A program made the position numbers and the translations under genes. This document shows, one piece after another, positions 1-10,000 of a DNA stretch of 64,000 bases (position 1 is its first letter; each line of letters begins with the position of its first letter). Where the stretch lies: positions 1 to 64,000 of the forward strand of contig JAJECA010000027.1 in assembly GCA_022822265.1 (NCBI GenBank), in the 5' to 3' direction. This DNA comes from Acidimicrobiia bacterium. Its GTDB lineage: Bacteria > Actinomycetota > Acidimicrobiia > Acidimicrobiales > Bin134. Under the pieces are notes generated by a model, which was not told where the DNA came from, did no database searches, and was given only the letters and a program-made list of their open reading frames with translations.

Positions 1-1
1 G

Positions 2-151
2 AAAACCCGCAACCGCCCCCGCACCAACCAGCAAGTAACCATCGCCGCCTGCGACCCCTTAAACCTCACCGGAATCCTCTTCGAGGGCCCAAGAACCCCC
101 GCCACCCCCAACAACACCCTCACCTACACCGACGGCCTCCCCAACCCCTAG
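2..151 (+). CDS. lhr: ATP-dependent helicase Lhr, C-terminal end only (partial)
   Basis: The reading frame enters from the left edge and stops at TAG 149-151, leaving 49 residues. They contain ITIAACDPLNLTGIL-like sequence (here VTIAACDPLNLTGIL) followed by a Pro-rich stretch with TPNNTLTYTDGLP. This matches the end of the C-terminal domain of Lhr-type DEAD/DEAH superfamily 2 helicases, where an 'AADPLNLxGIL...PGxRxxYxDGxP' pattern is typical. The helicase core lies outside the window, so activity cannot be judged. Lhr proteins are 3'-5' helicases linked to DNA repair. The assignment rests on this short motif alone. Confidence 0.72.
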   Translation, partial: KTRNRPRTNQQVTIAACDPLNLTGILFEGPRTPATPNNTLTYTDGLPNP

Positions 152-211
152 CCCCCATCCCGCCCAAGCGGAGCCCCAAACGATCCACACCGTTTCAATA
201 ACCGCCATGCG

Positions 212-223
212 CCTATATATAAG
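212..223 (+). promoter_or_regulatory. possible -10 region upstream of the first secreted PKD protein
   Basis: An AT-rich run (CCTATATATAAG) stands out in the otherwise GC-rich gap between the lhr stop (151) and the ATG at 249. It is placed where a -10 element could serve that gene. A GTGAGGT stretch ends just before the ATG and could pair with 16S rRNA, although it is very close. No convincing -35 was seen. Low-confidence call. Confidence 0.3.
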
Positions 224-248
224 GCACGCGGAAGTAACCTCGTGAGGT

Positions 249-2837
249 ATGGCCATTTTCCCCACTCGCCCCGCCTTCACCAAGCGCGCCCTAAGCACAG
301 TTCTGGCCGCCACCCTCCTCGTTGCCGTCCTGGCCGCCACCCCCGCCGCGCAGGCCCAGAACCAAGCCCCCATCGCCGACGCGGGCGACGACTTCTCGGT
401 CACCCCCGGCGTCGACCGCATCGGCTACCTCAACGGCGGCATCAGCTTCGATCCCGACGGCAATGTCACCAACCTCAGCTTCCGATGGAGGGTGCTCACC
501 TCCGACTACAGCTGGATCAGTATCACCCCCACCGGCAGCCCCTCAGGTCGCACCGCTGAGTTCGAGGTGCCCCCGGCCAACCTCGTCGAGCGATACGGCA
601 CCTATTTCATCGATTTCGAGCTCACGGTCATCGATAGAGACAGCCTCCAATCCACCGACATCGTTAGGGTCACTCTCACCCAGCCCCCAACCGCTGTCAT
701 ATCGGTCTCGGCCAGGCTGGCCGATCCCAACGCCACCGACATCGATGGCAACGGCCGAATCGACGACGACGAGAAATACACCATAAACGCCGTGATCGAT
801 GCCCCCAACCAAAGCGGCAACCGCGACAACGAGTGGGACATTAAAGAAGGCGCCCGCCTCGTCCTAGACGGCACCAACAGCACCGCTCCCAACTCGAACA
901 ACATCTTCTACCGGTGGGAGAAGCTGTCCGCCCGCCCCAATCTCCTCGAGTTCGACATCCAGCCCGGCGATGACTTCACCTCGACTGCCACCATCGACCT
1001 GCCCGACGACTTGGACAACAATCGCACCGCCGTCGCTCACTATCGCCTCACCGTCACCAGCGACGACAACGTCACCGGCAACGCCACTGTGATCATCACC
1101 GTCCATGACCAGCCCGCCGCCCCCACCGTGGAAATCGACCTGCGCGACCGCAACCAACCCGCCCAGGTGGCCTTCCAAGAAGGCGAAGACCCCCGCTACG
1201 TGGTGGCCCCCGGCGACAGCGTGATAGTCATCGCCACCGCCGACGACAAAGACGGCACCCAGCGCACCCGGCTCACCCACCGGTGGCAGGGCAACGTGAC
1301 CCCCAACCCCAACAACCGTGCCGGCCCAAACTCCGGGGCCACTTTTGATGCCCCCAGTACTGCGCAACGCGGCGAAACCCACACCGCAACGGTCACCGTT
1401 ACCGATCCCACCGGGCGAACCGGCTCAGACACCGTCACCTTCGTGGTTGCGGTGAACCGGGCCCCCGATGCCCTAGCCCCCAACAACCTTGTCAGCGAAG
1501 ACGGCAAACAGGGAGGCACCGACGGTACCGGCATCATGAGGGTCAACGGCGCCGGTTTCGACGCCGACGGCGACGCAATCACCTACAAGTGGATCGAAGT
1601 CGACGACCAAGGCGAGCCGGTGGAGGAGGCCACCGTCGACCTCGTCAACCCCGACCAGGCCATCGTCTCTTTCGAGGTCCCCGAGCTGCGGGGCGGACAG
1701 CTCGACATCCATCTCCTGCTCACCGTCACCGACATCTGGGGCGTGTTCGACACCGACACCGTCACCGTCACCGTTTTAGGCCGCAACGAAGACCCGGTGG
1801 CCGACGCCGGCCCCGACCAGCGGGTGCAGCCCCGGGCCAACGTGGAGCTCAACGGCACCGATAGCTACGACCCCGACCCCGGCGACCTGTTCACCTACTC
1901 CTGGGCGTACACCAGCCTGTCGGTCACCCCGCCCATTCGAGTGACCCCGCTCAGCGCCGCCGACCAAGCCGCCCTCGAAGACTTCTGGCCCACAGCCGGC
2001 GTGTACCCCAACGTACTTGTCGCCGGCCGCACCCCGCTTCCCCGCTTCCAGGCTCCCAACTTGGTCGACCTCAACAGCGTGCGGCTCACCTTCACCCTCA
2101 CCGTCACCGACCGCGAGGGCCGCACCGACCAAGACGAGGTTCACGTCACCGTGGTGGGCCGCTACTTCTCCGGCGTGATCACCGGACCCAACTTCTGCGT
2201 GAACCACAGCCTGGGCGGACCGGTCACCTATCCCCTGGACACCGACCGCGACGGCATCGCCGACATCTGCTCGCTGCCCTACACCCGCCGTGAGGCTCTG
2301 GCCCGCCAGAATGCCCTCACCCAGCTGGCCAACCTCGATCCCGCCAGGTTCTCACGGGAAGTTCGAAACGCCTGTCGGGGGATCGAGGGCGACGACTTCG
2401 GCGACAGCCAGATCGCCCTCGACGCCGATGCGTGCGCTACCGGACGGGTGTCGCCCCCGCCCGCTGCGCCCGACCTGGTGACAAATCCCCAGTTCTTCTC
2501 CGGTCCGGTGGTTACCGGCCCCGACTTCTGCCTCAATCACAGCCTGGGCGGGGCCGTCACCTACCCCTACGACATCCCGCCCGGCGACGGCATCGCCGAC
2601 ATCTGCGTGCTGCCCTATACACGCCGTGAGGCAGTGGCCCGCCAAAACGCCCTCACCGCCTTCGTGGGTGGGACGCAGTTCCAAAACGCCTTGTCTGCCG
2701 CCTGCCGCCTGCTCGTCAGCCGGCCCTTCCCAGACGACGACCCCGAGGATTTGAGGGCAGACGTGTGCGCCGATGCCCCCACGACGCCCGTCCAGTCGGG
2801 ATCGGGGGGCACCGGACAGTCTCTGCCGGGCTCATAG
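249..2837 (+). CDS. secreted PKD/Ig-like repeat protein with two C-terminal SLGG/TRRE modules (family member 1)
   Basis: 862 residues. The N-terminus is a signal peptide (Lys-Arg n-region, Leu/Ala/Val core, AQAQ cleavage site near residue 37). A series of PKD/Ig-like beta-sandwich domains follows (about 38-635), each with a recognisable core: PIADAG start, SFDPDG turn, F-W strand and LTVTDxxG end. Two copies of a cysteine module begin at about residues 638 and 748: YFSG...FCVNHSLGG, a DTDRDGIADIC Ca-type loop, YTRREALARQNAL, then two further Cys. The protein is probably exported and calcium-stabilised. Its enzymatic role is unknown, and it has no catalytic motif or membrane anchor. It is the first of a tandem paralogous array and is more diverged than members 2-4 in its signal peptide. 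Confidence 0.85.
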   Translation: MAIFPTRPAFTKRALSTVLAATLLVAVLAATPAAQAQNQAPIADAGDDFSVTPGVDRIGYLNGGISFDPDGNVTNLSFRWRVLTSDYSWISITPTGSPSGRTAEFEVPPANLVERYGTYFIDFELTVIDRDSLQSTDIVRVTLTQPPTAVISVSARLADPNATDIDGNGRIDDDEKYTINAVIDAPNQSGNRDNEWDIKEGARLVLDGTNSTAPNSNNIFYRWEKLSARPNLLEFDIQPGDDFTSTATIDLPDDLDNNRTAVAHYRLTVTSDDNVTGNATVIITVHDQPAAPTVEIDLRDRNQPAQVAFQEGEDPRYVVAPGDSVIVIATADDKDGTQRTRLTHRWQGNVTPNPNNRAGPNSGATFDAPSTAQRGETHTATVTVTDPTGRTGSDTVTFVVAVNRAPDALAPNNLVSEDGKQGGTDGTGIMRVNGAGFDADGDAITYKWIEVDDQGEPVEEATVDLVNPDQAIVSFEVPELRGGQLDIHLLLTVTDIWGVFDTDTVTVTVLGRNEDPVADAGPDQRVQPRANVELNGTDSYDPDPGDLFTYSWAYTSLSVTPPIRVTPLSAADQAALEDFWPTAGVYPNVLVAGRTPLPRFQAPNLVDLNSVRLTFTLTVTDREGRTDQDEVHVTVVGRYFSGVITGPNFCVNHSLGGPVTYPLDTDRDGIADICSLPYTRREALARQNALTQLANLDPARFSREVRNACRGIEGDDFGDSQIALDADACATGRVSPPPAAPDLVTNPQFFSGPVVTGPDFCLNHSLGGAVTYPYDIPPGDGIADICVLPYTRREAVARQNALTAFVGGTQFQNALSAACRLLVSRPFPDDDPEDLRADVCADAPTTPVQSGSGGTGQSLPGS

Positions 2838-3030
2838 CCCTGGGCGGTTTTTTCAGGGGATGCCCCCTCTATGTTTGAAACTCCGTCACAGACCTGCAAA
2901 AATAGCTCCGTGCTGAGCCAGGGTCAGGCCCAGCACGGCTGAGCGGGGTCATCCGGCTCCGTGCCCTTAAGGGGTGTCGGCCACCTGATATGGTTTTGGA
3001 ATTCCAGGCCCGTCTGATAGAAAGTTGTCC

Positions 3031-6000
3031 ATGATGATGCTTCACTCGGTTTGGTCCGGCGGTGGGAGTGCTGCTGCTCGTCGGAAGGTAATGACTTTGC
3101 TGGCGCTTCTGGCGTTGGTGGCAAGTGTGCTGGTCTGGGCGTCGCCTGGATCGCAGGCGCAGACCAACCAGACGCCGCTGGCCGTCGCAAGCGTTGCTAC
3201 GGCTGGCACTGGGGGCAATGCAGTGGTTGCACACCTAGACGGGTTCCTCGCGAATCCGTCTGGCCCTATTGGGACGGCTGCCACCTCATCCACGGTCACG
3301 ATCACCCTTGACGGTTCTGGCAGTGCCGACAACGACGGCACTGTCTCGCTGTACAACTGGGAGATTCTGACAGGGCCCTACGATTGGATCTCACCGACTG
3401 AGGTAAGCGGTACGGCCTCGAACGCTACGTTCGAGATGCCGTCGCAGGCATTTGTCGCCAGCGTGCGCGACGATGATCCCCAGAAGTATGAGATCACCGC
3501 CCAGTTGACGATCACCGACGACGACGGCGCCACGGCCACCGACACTGTCACCATCTACATCAACCAGCGGCCCACCGCCACCATCGGCATTTACGCCGGT
3601 CTGCGGGACCCCAACGTTGTTGCCGATGCTGACACGACCACCAGGGATCTCTATTCCATTCCCGGCGTGATTGACGGGCCCGGCGAGAATGGGAATGCAG
3701 ACAACGAGTGGGATGTCGTCGGAGGCGCATACGTTCAATTGAACGGCTTCGCCAGCTCCGATCCCGACAACGTCGGCGGCTCTCCTGCGAGCTATAGCTG
3801 GGAGCTGGTCACGCCAGGCACCGCCCCCACCGGCGTCAACGGTACGGCTGCCAATGGCCCGACATTCGTAGTCGGTGCTCTCGACAACACCACCGGCGAT
3901 ACCACAACGTTCGGAGGCACTGAACTAGTAGACATTGTCCAGCCTCCTGGAGTCGGAAATAGGCACACGCTCTATTACCGCCTGACCGTGTGCGACCGGG
4001 GAACCACTGACACGCCTGCCGCTTGCAACACCACCGATAATCCCAGCTTGGCAAGCCGCTCGATAATCAAGGTCGTGGTTCACGACACCTCAGCGGCACC
4101 CGAGATGGACATAGGTGCGGGCCTGACGGCAACCAGCCAGGGCCGCGGCGACACCGCGCCGCAAGGCACCGTTGGTGCGATCACCGGCGTTGAGAACCAG
4201 TTCATCGTTTCCGCTGGCTCAACCGTGTTGCTGACTGCCACCGTAGACAACACGTCGCGGTCTATGGGTGACCATACCTTCAGGTGGGTTGGCGCCTCGC
4301 AGCAGCCCACTTTGACACCGGCGACGCTCTCAGCGACCATTACTACCCAGGCCACGGTCAGGATTCCTGGGGACGCTGAAGACGGCGACACCATCGACGT
4401 CTCGGTCGTAGCCATCAATAACGGCTCCAGGCTGTCTTCAACTACCGCGATTCAGCTGCTGGTCGGCTCCAACAGGCGGCCCACCGCTCAAGGAGTTCCC
4501 ATCAATTCGGGCACCGTCAGCGTGGCGGCCTTGCATCAGCTGGGGATTCCCCCGCTCTCGGTCCACAGCATCACCGACGGTTGGCAGAACCCGAGGGACG
4601 GCTCGACCGTCACCCTGCGCGGCGTTGCCACCGATCCTGATGGCAACCCCCCGATCACCTCCTGGGTCTTGCGAGAGGCAGAGGCAGGCCAGGTCTACTC
4701 TGAGACAGCACCATCACCAAACCCCTTCAACGGTGTAGACCTCGACGGCGACGGGGCAACTACTACTGCCAGGGTTGACGCTGATAAGGCTCTGCAAACC
4801 CTTGTCGAAAGGTGGCTGGAGTCCGATGACACCACCACTCCCACCAAAGCGCAAGTAGCATCTCAGGTGCTGTCTGCCCTTGGAAGCCTGCTCGGTGATG
4901 CGGAAACTCCAGAAGATCCGCTGATCGAGCTGAATGGTGCCTTCACCCCCACGGTTTCGTTCGAGGTTCCGAACCTTAAGAACTCCGTGCCCGCGAATGC
5001 TTCCGCTACCCCACCTGTCGTCGCTGTGAACAACAACAGGGGCACCTTGATGCTGTTCAGCGTGGTTGACGCCAACGGTGTTGCTTCTGCTCAGTTCATC
5101 TATGTCCTCATCAATGCTGACGATGATGCTCCGAGCGCCGACGCTGGGGATGACTTCCAGGTCGAGGCCGGTGGATTTGCCCGGCTGAACGGTTCGGGCA
5201 GCTCCGATGCCGACGTTCAGGATCGGGTGAGCTATCGCTGGGACTATGTAGGTGCGACCATGGATCCGCTGCCGAATCAGCGTCCCCCGCTGACCGATGA
5301 CGAAATTGATCAGCTCACCGGCTGGGTCCTCAGGCCTGCGACTGCCGCTGAAGCCAATGAGCCCGGATTGGTCCGAGACTCGGATGGCAACCGCTACAAG
5401 TACATCGTGAACTCAGCGGGCAATCTCGTCAGCGACGCCGACGTTGCTGACGGCAACGGTGCCGATGAGCTTGACGGCGGGTTTGATTCCGCCTCCGCTG
5501 GCGGCAAGCTCTTGGGCAGGAACTCGGCTTACCCGTGGTTCGATGCGCCTGAGTTCTCGGCCTTCAACGACGTCAAGCTGCGCTTCAGGCTGAACGCCCG
5601 TGATTCCGCAGGCACGGTTCTGAACGGTGATGGCAACGTCGCCGACAGTACCCTCGCATCGCTCGATGAAGCCAACGTCGGAGCGGACTTGAACGACAAT
5701 GGTGTAGCTACTGACACTGGAATCGCCAGCGTCGATGAAGCCCTGCTCAGCTTGGACTTGAACAACGACGGTGACGCTTTGGACACCGTGGACCTAGCTA
5801 CTGACAATGCCAATGAGGCCAACGTCAGCGCAGTTGACGAGGATGAGGTGATCGTCACGGTGTCGAGGCGTTACTTCTCCGGCAACGTGCCGAGCCCGGA
5901 CTTCTGCACCAACCAGAGCTTGGGCGGCCCGTCCACCTTCCCGTTCGACCAGGACGGCGACGGTGTGGCTGATGTGTGCTCGCTGAACACCACCCGCCGG

Positions 6001-6810
6001 GCCACGGTGGCTCGCCAGAACGCTCTGGAGAACCTGGCCGGCGTGTTCCCGAATCAGTTCCGTGCTGCGGTGCTGGCGGTGTGCGAGAACGCAGTGTTCA
6101 AGCAGACCGATTGGCAGCTCCTCGGAGATGAGGCCGACGATCTGGACAACGATGCCTGCGAGACCACGAGGGTGAGTCCGCCGCCGGCGCCGGTTGATCC
6201 TGCCATCGCCGACGTGTTCTTCTCCGGTGTGATCACTAGCCAGGACTTCTGCACCAACCACAGCCTGGGCGGTGCCCGCACCTACGCCAACGACGTCGAT
6301 GGCGACGGTGTGGCCGACCAGTGCTCACTGTCCACCACCCGTCGTGAGGCGGTTGCCCGCCAGCGGGCCCTGGGCACCTTCAACGTGAGCCTCTCCTCTG
6401 TGGAACGGCGCACGTTGGCAGACCTCAGCCTCTTTGTTGCACTCGAAGCCAAGGTTGCGGCGGCTGATGCTGCGAGTGGATCAACCACTGCCAGCATCGC
6501 CGACGCCGCCAGCGGTCTGACAGAAGACGAACAAGCCGATTACGCCCGGATCTTCGTCGACTATGTCGGGCGAGACGGTGTGACGGTGGTGGCCTTCGCC
6601 ACGAGGATCACCGCCGAAGAGCTGGCTACTTTGAACGGTTCGCTTGGTGTAGTCAGTGCCAAGGCCACTCTTGCGACTCGTTACAACAATGCTCTGCTGG
6701 CAGAGTGTCGAGCCCTGGGTACCCAGGACTTCGGCGATGCCGCCAGTGCCCTGGCCCGGGACGAGTGCAACCCGAGAACACCTGTTGAGACCGGGTTGCC
6801 TGAGAGCTAA
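3031..6810 (+). CDS. secreted PKD/Ig-like repeat protein with two SLGG/TRRE modules (family member 2)
   Basis: About 1259 residues from ATG 3031. A TTG two codons upstream (3025) is possible, but AGAAAG sits at a good distance before the ATG. Signal peptide with GGGSAAARRK n-region and GSQAQ cleavage site. Several PKD-like domains follow, including the family hallmarks VIDGPGENGNxDNEWDV and VVHDTSAAPEM. A stretch rich in D-x-N-x-D-G loops (about residues 860-940) resembles dockerin/EF-hand calcium loops. Two C-terminal modules begin near residues 947 and 1062 (YFSGNVPSPDFC, FFSGVITSQDFC). The second module carries a roughly 100-residue helical insert rich in Ala, Asp and Glu. It ends about 32 nt before a stem-loop shared with members 3 and 4. 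Role unknown; probably a surface or secreted structural protein. Confidence 0.85.
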   Translation: MMMLHSVWSGGGSAAARRKVMTLLALLALVASVLVWASPGSQAQTNQTPLAVASVATAGTGGNAVVAHLDGFLANPSGPIGTAATSSTVTITLDGSGSADNDGTVSLYNWEILTGPYDWISPTEVSGTASNATFEMPSQAFVASVRDDDPQKYEITAQLTITDDDGATATDTVTIYINQRPTATIGIYAGLRDPNVVADADTTTRDLYSIPGVIDGPGENGNADNEWDVVGGAYVQLNGFASSDPDNVGGSPASYSWELVTPGTAPTGVNGTAANGPTFVVGALDNTTGDTTTFGGTELVDIVQPPGVGNRHTLYYRLTVCDRGTTDTPAACNTTDNPSLASRSIIKVVVHDTSAAPEMDIGAGLTATSQGRGDTAPQGTVGAITGVENQFIVSAGSTVLLTATVDNTSRSMGDHTFRWVGASQQPTLTPATLSATITTQATVRIPGDAEDGDTIDVSVVAINNGSRLSSTTAIQLLVGSNRRPTAQGVPINSGTVSVAALHQLGIPPLSVHSITDGWQNPRDGSTVTLRGVATDPDGNPPITSWVLREAEAGQVYSETAPSPNPFNGVDLDGDGATTTARVDADKALQTLVERWLESDDTTTPTKAQVASQVLSALGSLLGDAETPEDPLIELNGAFTPTVSFEVPNLKNSVPANASATPPVVAVNNNRGTLMLFSVVDANGVASAQFIYVLINADDDAPSADAGDDFQVEAGGFARLNGSGSSDADVQDRVSYRWDYVGATMDPLPNQRPPLTDDEIDQLTGWVLRPATAAEANEPGLVRDSDGNRYKYIVNSAGNLVSDADVADGNGADELDGGFDSASAGGKLLGRNSAYPWFDAPEFSAFNDVKLRFRLNARDSAGTVLNGDGNVADSTLASLDEANVGADLNDNGVATDTGIASVDEALLSLDLNNDGDALDTVDLATDNANEANVSAVDEDEVIVTVSRRYFSGNVPSPDFCTNQSLGGPSTFPFDQDGDGVADVCSLNTTRRATVARQNALENLAGVFPNQFRAAVLAVCENAVFKQTDWQLLGDEADDLDNDACETTRVSPPPAPVDPAIADVFFSGVITSQDFCTNHSLGGARTYANDVDGDGVADQCSLSTTRREAVARQRALGTFNVSLSSVERRTLADLSLFVALEAKVAAADAASGSTTASIADAASGLTEDEQADYARIFVDYVGRDGVTVVAFATRITAEELATLNGSLGVVSAKATLATRYNNALLAECRALGTQDFGDAASALARDECNPRTPVETGLPES

Positions 6811-6842
6811 ACCAAAATCTGGATCCATATCTGGATGACTTC

Positions 6843-6880
6843 GGACCGGTCCGGCTCCCCACGGGGGGCCGGGCCGGTCC
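6843..6880 (+). terminator. GC-rich stem-loop after family member 2
   Basis: GGACCGGTCCGGCTCC pairs with GGGGCCGGGCCGGTCC across a short loop, with one wobble and one mismatch. It lies 32 nt after the stop. There is no U-tract, so it is either an actinobacterial-type terminator or an mRNA 3' stabiliser. The same element, and its upstream TCTGGATGACTTC-like lead, follows member 3 and, inverted, member 4. Confidence 0.6.
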
Positions 6881-7001
6881 GCGTCTACCGGGCAGTCTGA
6901 TTGACGTCCACCGCGGACGAGTAGCACGAGACCTCTGACAGCTCCAGAAACAAAAGCGCCCGGCATTCCCGGAAAGAGGTCTCATAATCGGGCCTCTACC
7001 A

Positions 7002-10000
7002 GTGTGTTACAAGGCTGGCGGTGGGAGTGCTACTGCTCGTCGGAAAGCAACGGTCATGCTGGCGCTCTTGGCGCTGGTGGCAAGCGTGCTGATCTGGGCG
7101 GCGCCCAGTTCTCAGGCGCAGAGCAACCAGGCGCCATTCGCCGATGCAGGTTCTGATCAGACATTGAACCCAAGCACTCCAGGCACAACCGTCACAGTCG
7201 GACTAGAAGGTACTGCGAGCATTGATATTGACGGTGCTACTCCTCCGGCCGGCATTACTGGCTGCTTAGGTTGCTCGTTCAAGTGGGAGATCGAGACGGG
7301 TCCTTACGACTGGATTGAGATCAGCAACGACGATAACGCGGGTGACGGCGATACAACAGACACCCCAGATCTCGGTGCCGACCCCAGTTTCAATATGCCT
7401 TCGGAGGCATTTGTTGACAAGGTGAGCGACAGCGATCCCCAGAAATTCGAGATCGTGGTGCGGTTGACGGTCACCGATAACGACGGTGCCACCGACAGCG
7501 ACACCGTGAGCATCTTCATCAACCAGCGGCCCGTAGCCGACATCCAGCTCTACGCCGGCCTGCGCGATGAGGATATCGTGGATGCCGATCTCGGCAAGAT
7601 GGGCCACTTCCCCATCGACGCAGTGATCGACGGGCCGGGCGAGAACGGCAACCGCGACAACGAGTGGGACATCATGGAAGGGGCATGGCTGCAACTGGAC
7701 GGCTCCGCCAGCACCGATGAGAACCCCGCCAGCGGCAAGCCAAGTGTGTACCAGTGGAGTTTGGAGCGGCCAGCTTCTGTAGCAGGGTACAGCGCCCCCG
7801 CAGCCACTGCTTCTGCTACCGGGCAACTTCTGGAGGTTGCCGTTGCCGCTGACACTGATGGTGACTCCAATACCGGTAACACCAGCGGCGAAGACAACGT
7901 TACGGTCATCAGCTTTGGTGACTTGAACGATGATGGGGATACTGCCGATGCCAACGAATCGCTCACCGTTGCGACTTTGCCCGAAGTTAAGCCCAACGCG
8001 CCTCAAACTGTGTTCTATCAGCTGACAGTGTGCGACAGTCCTGACGATCCCGCGCCTTTGTCAGACATCACAACCGCAGCTAACTGCACCAACGGCCGGA
8101 CAGGTGCCACGCTGATTCGCATTGTGGTCCACGACACCTCGGCCACCCCTGAGGTGGAGATCGGTGCTGCTTTGACTGCTGCGAGCACAGCGCGTGGCGA
8201 CGCCGATCCTCAGGAGACCGTCGGCGAGTTCACCGGCGTTGAGAACCGGTTCATCGTCGGCGCCGGCTCCACCGTGCTGCTGACCGCCACGGTGACCGAC
8301 GACGATCAGTCCTCCGGTCACACTTTCCGGTGGAGCGGTGCAAACGCGGTTTCCGGCACCACCAGCACGGCCACGGTCAGGGTTCCCGCTGATGCCGATG
8401 ACGGCGACACCATCGACGGATCGGTGACGGTGACCGACGCCACCAGGATCTCGGTGACCACCGAATTCCAGTTGCTGGTCGGCGAGAACACAGAGCCGAC
8501 CGCTGGTGGGGTTGAGGCCAATGTCGGGCTTGTTGGTGGCCCCCTCTCTGTCCACCAAATCACCGATGGTTTCCAGAACCGCAAGGACGGCTCGACCGTG
8601 ACCTTGCGTGGCGTAGGCAATGACGCTGACGGCGACTCCATCATCACCGCATGGGCCCTGCGTGAGGCGACGTCAGATGTAATGGTCACCGAGGGAGCTG
8701 TCCCAACACCGACAACTGCTAATCCTAGAGCCACCGCAGCTCGAGATTTGAATGGTGACGGCGATACCAATGACACGTTTGATGGCAATTCAGCTCTACA
8801 GGCGATAATCGAAGCCTGGATGGCGGCCAAGTCTGCTGATCCTTCTGTTCAGGCGGATATTGCTACAGCTACTGCTCAAGCGTTGGGGATCTTCGGCATG
8901 GTTGCAGCTGATGGCCAAGGGGCCGAGGACCCGCTGTTTGAGTTAGAAGGTGCCCTCACTGACACAGTTTCATTCGAGGTTCCGAATCTGGAGAACGGCG
9001 AAAACGCAGGTACCTTGTTGCTGTTCAGCGTGATCGACTCCAAGGGCGTAGCTGCGGCTCAGTTCGTTTACATCTACGTCACTGCTGACGATGATCCGCC
9101 TGACGCCAAGGCTGGCGACGATCAGCAGGTCGAGCCCGGGGCTTTCGTGAGGCTGAACGGCTCCGCCAGCTCCGATCCCGACGTGGGCGACGACGTCACC
9201 CACAAATGGGAGTATGTCGGCGCGACCGTGGACCCGGCCCCGGACCAGCGCTCGCCGCTGACCGCCGCTGAGATCGAAGAGCTCGACGGCTGGATCCTGG
9301 ATGCCGACAGCAGCACTCCGGGCAGTCCCGCCTACATCGTGAACGCCGCCGGCTTGCTCACAGGCGAAAGCGACAACCTCAAGAGCACGACCAGCGCCTA
9401 CCCGTGGTTCGACGCCCCCAAGCTCGGCGGGTTCAACGACATCAAGCTGACCTTCAAGCTGCACGTGAAGGACGAGCCAGGCACCGACCTAGACGGCGAT
9501 GGCAACACCTCGGACACATTCACAGGCTCAGGCTCGCCCGTAGTGTTTGACGAGACAACTGACAGTGTTGACTGGAATGGTGATGGCGACGAACTCGACA
9601 TCGATGCTGTTCCTAATGAAACTGCTCTTGGTCTTGACCTGAATGGTGACGGCGACGCCGCCGATAAAAGTGTCATCACCGATATCGACGAGGCGAATGT
9701 GGCTGCGGTCGATTCCGATATTGTGACGATCACGATTGTCAATGTGTATTTCTCCGGTGATATCCCCGGTCCGGGCTTCTGTGCCAACAAGAGCCTGGGC
9801 GGCCCGTCGACCTATCCGTTCGACAGCGACCGCGACGGCGTGGCCGATGTCTGCGCCTTGAACACCACCCGCCGGGCGACGGTGGCCCGCCAGAACGCCC
9901 TTGACGCCCTGGCAAACCTGAACCCGGGCGAGTTCCGGCAGGCGGTGCAGGATGAGTGCGATGAGCCGGGCTTCAAGCAGGGGCAGTATGGCGACGATCC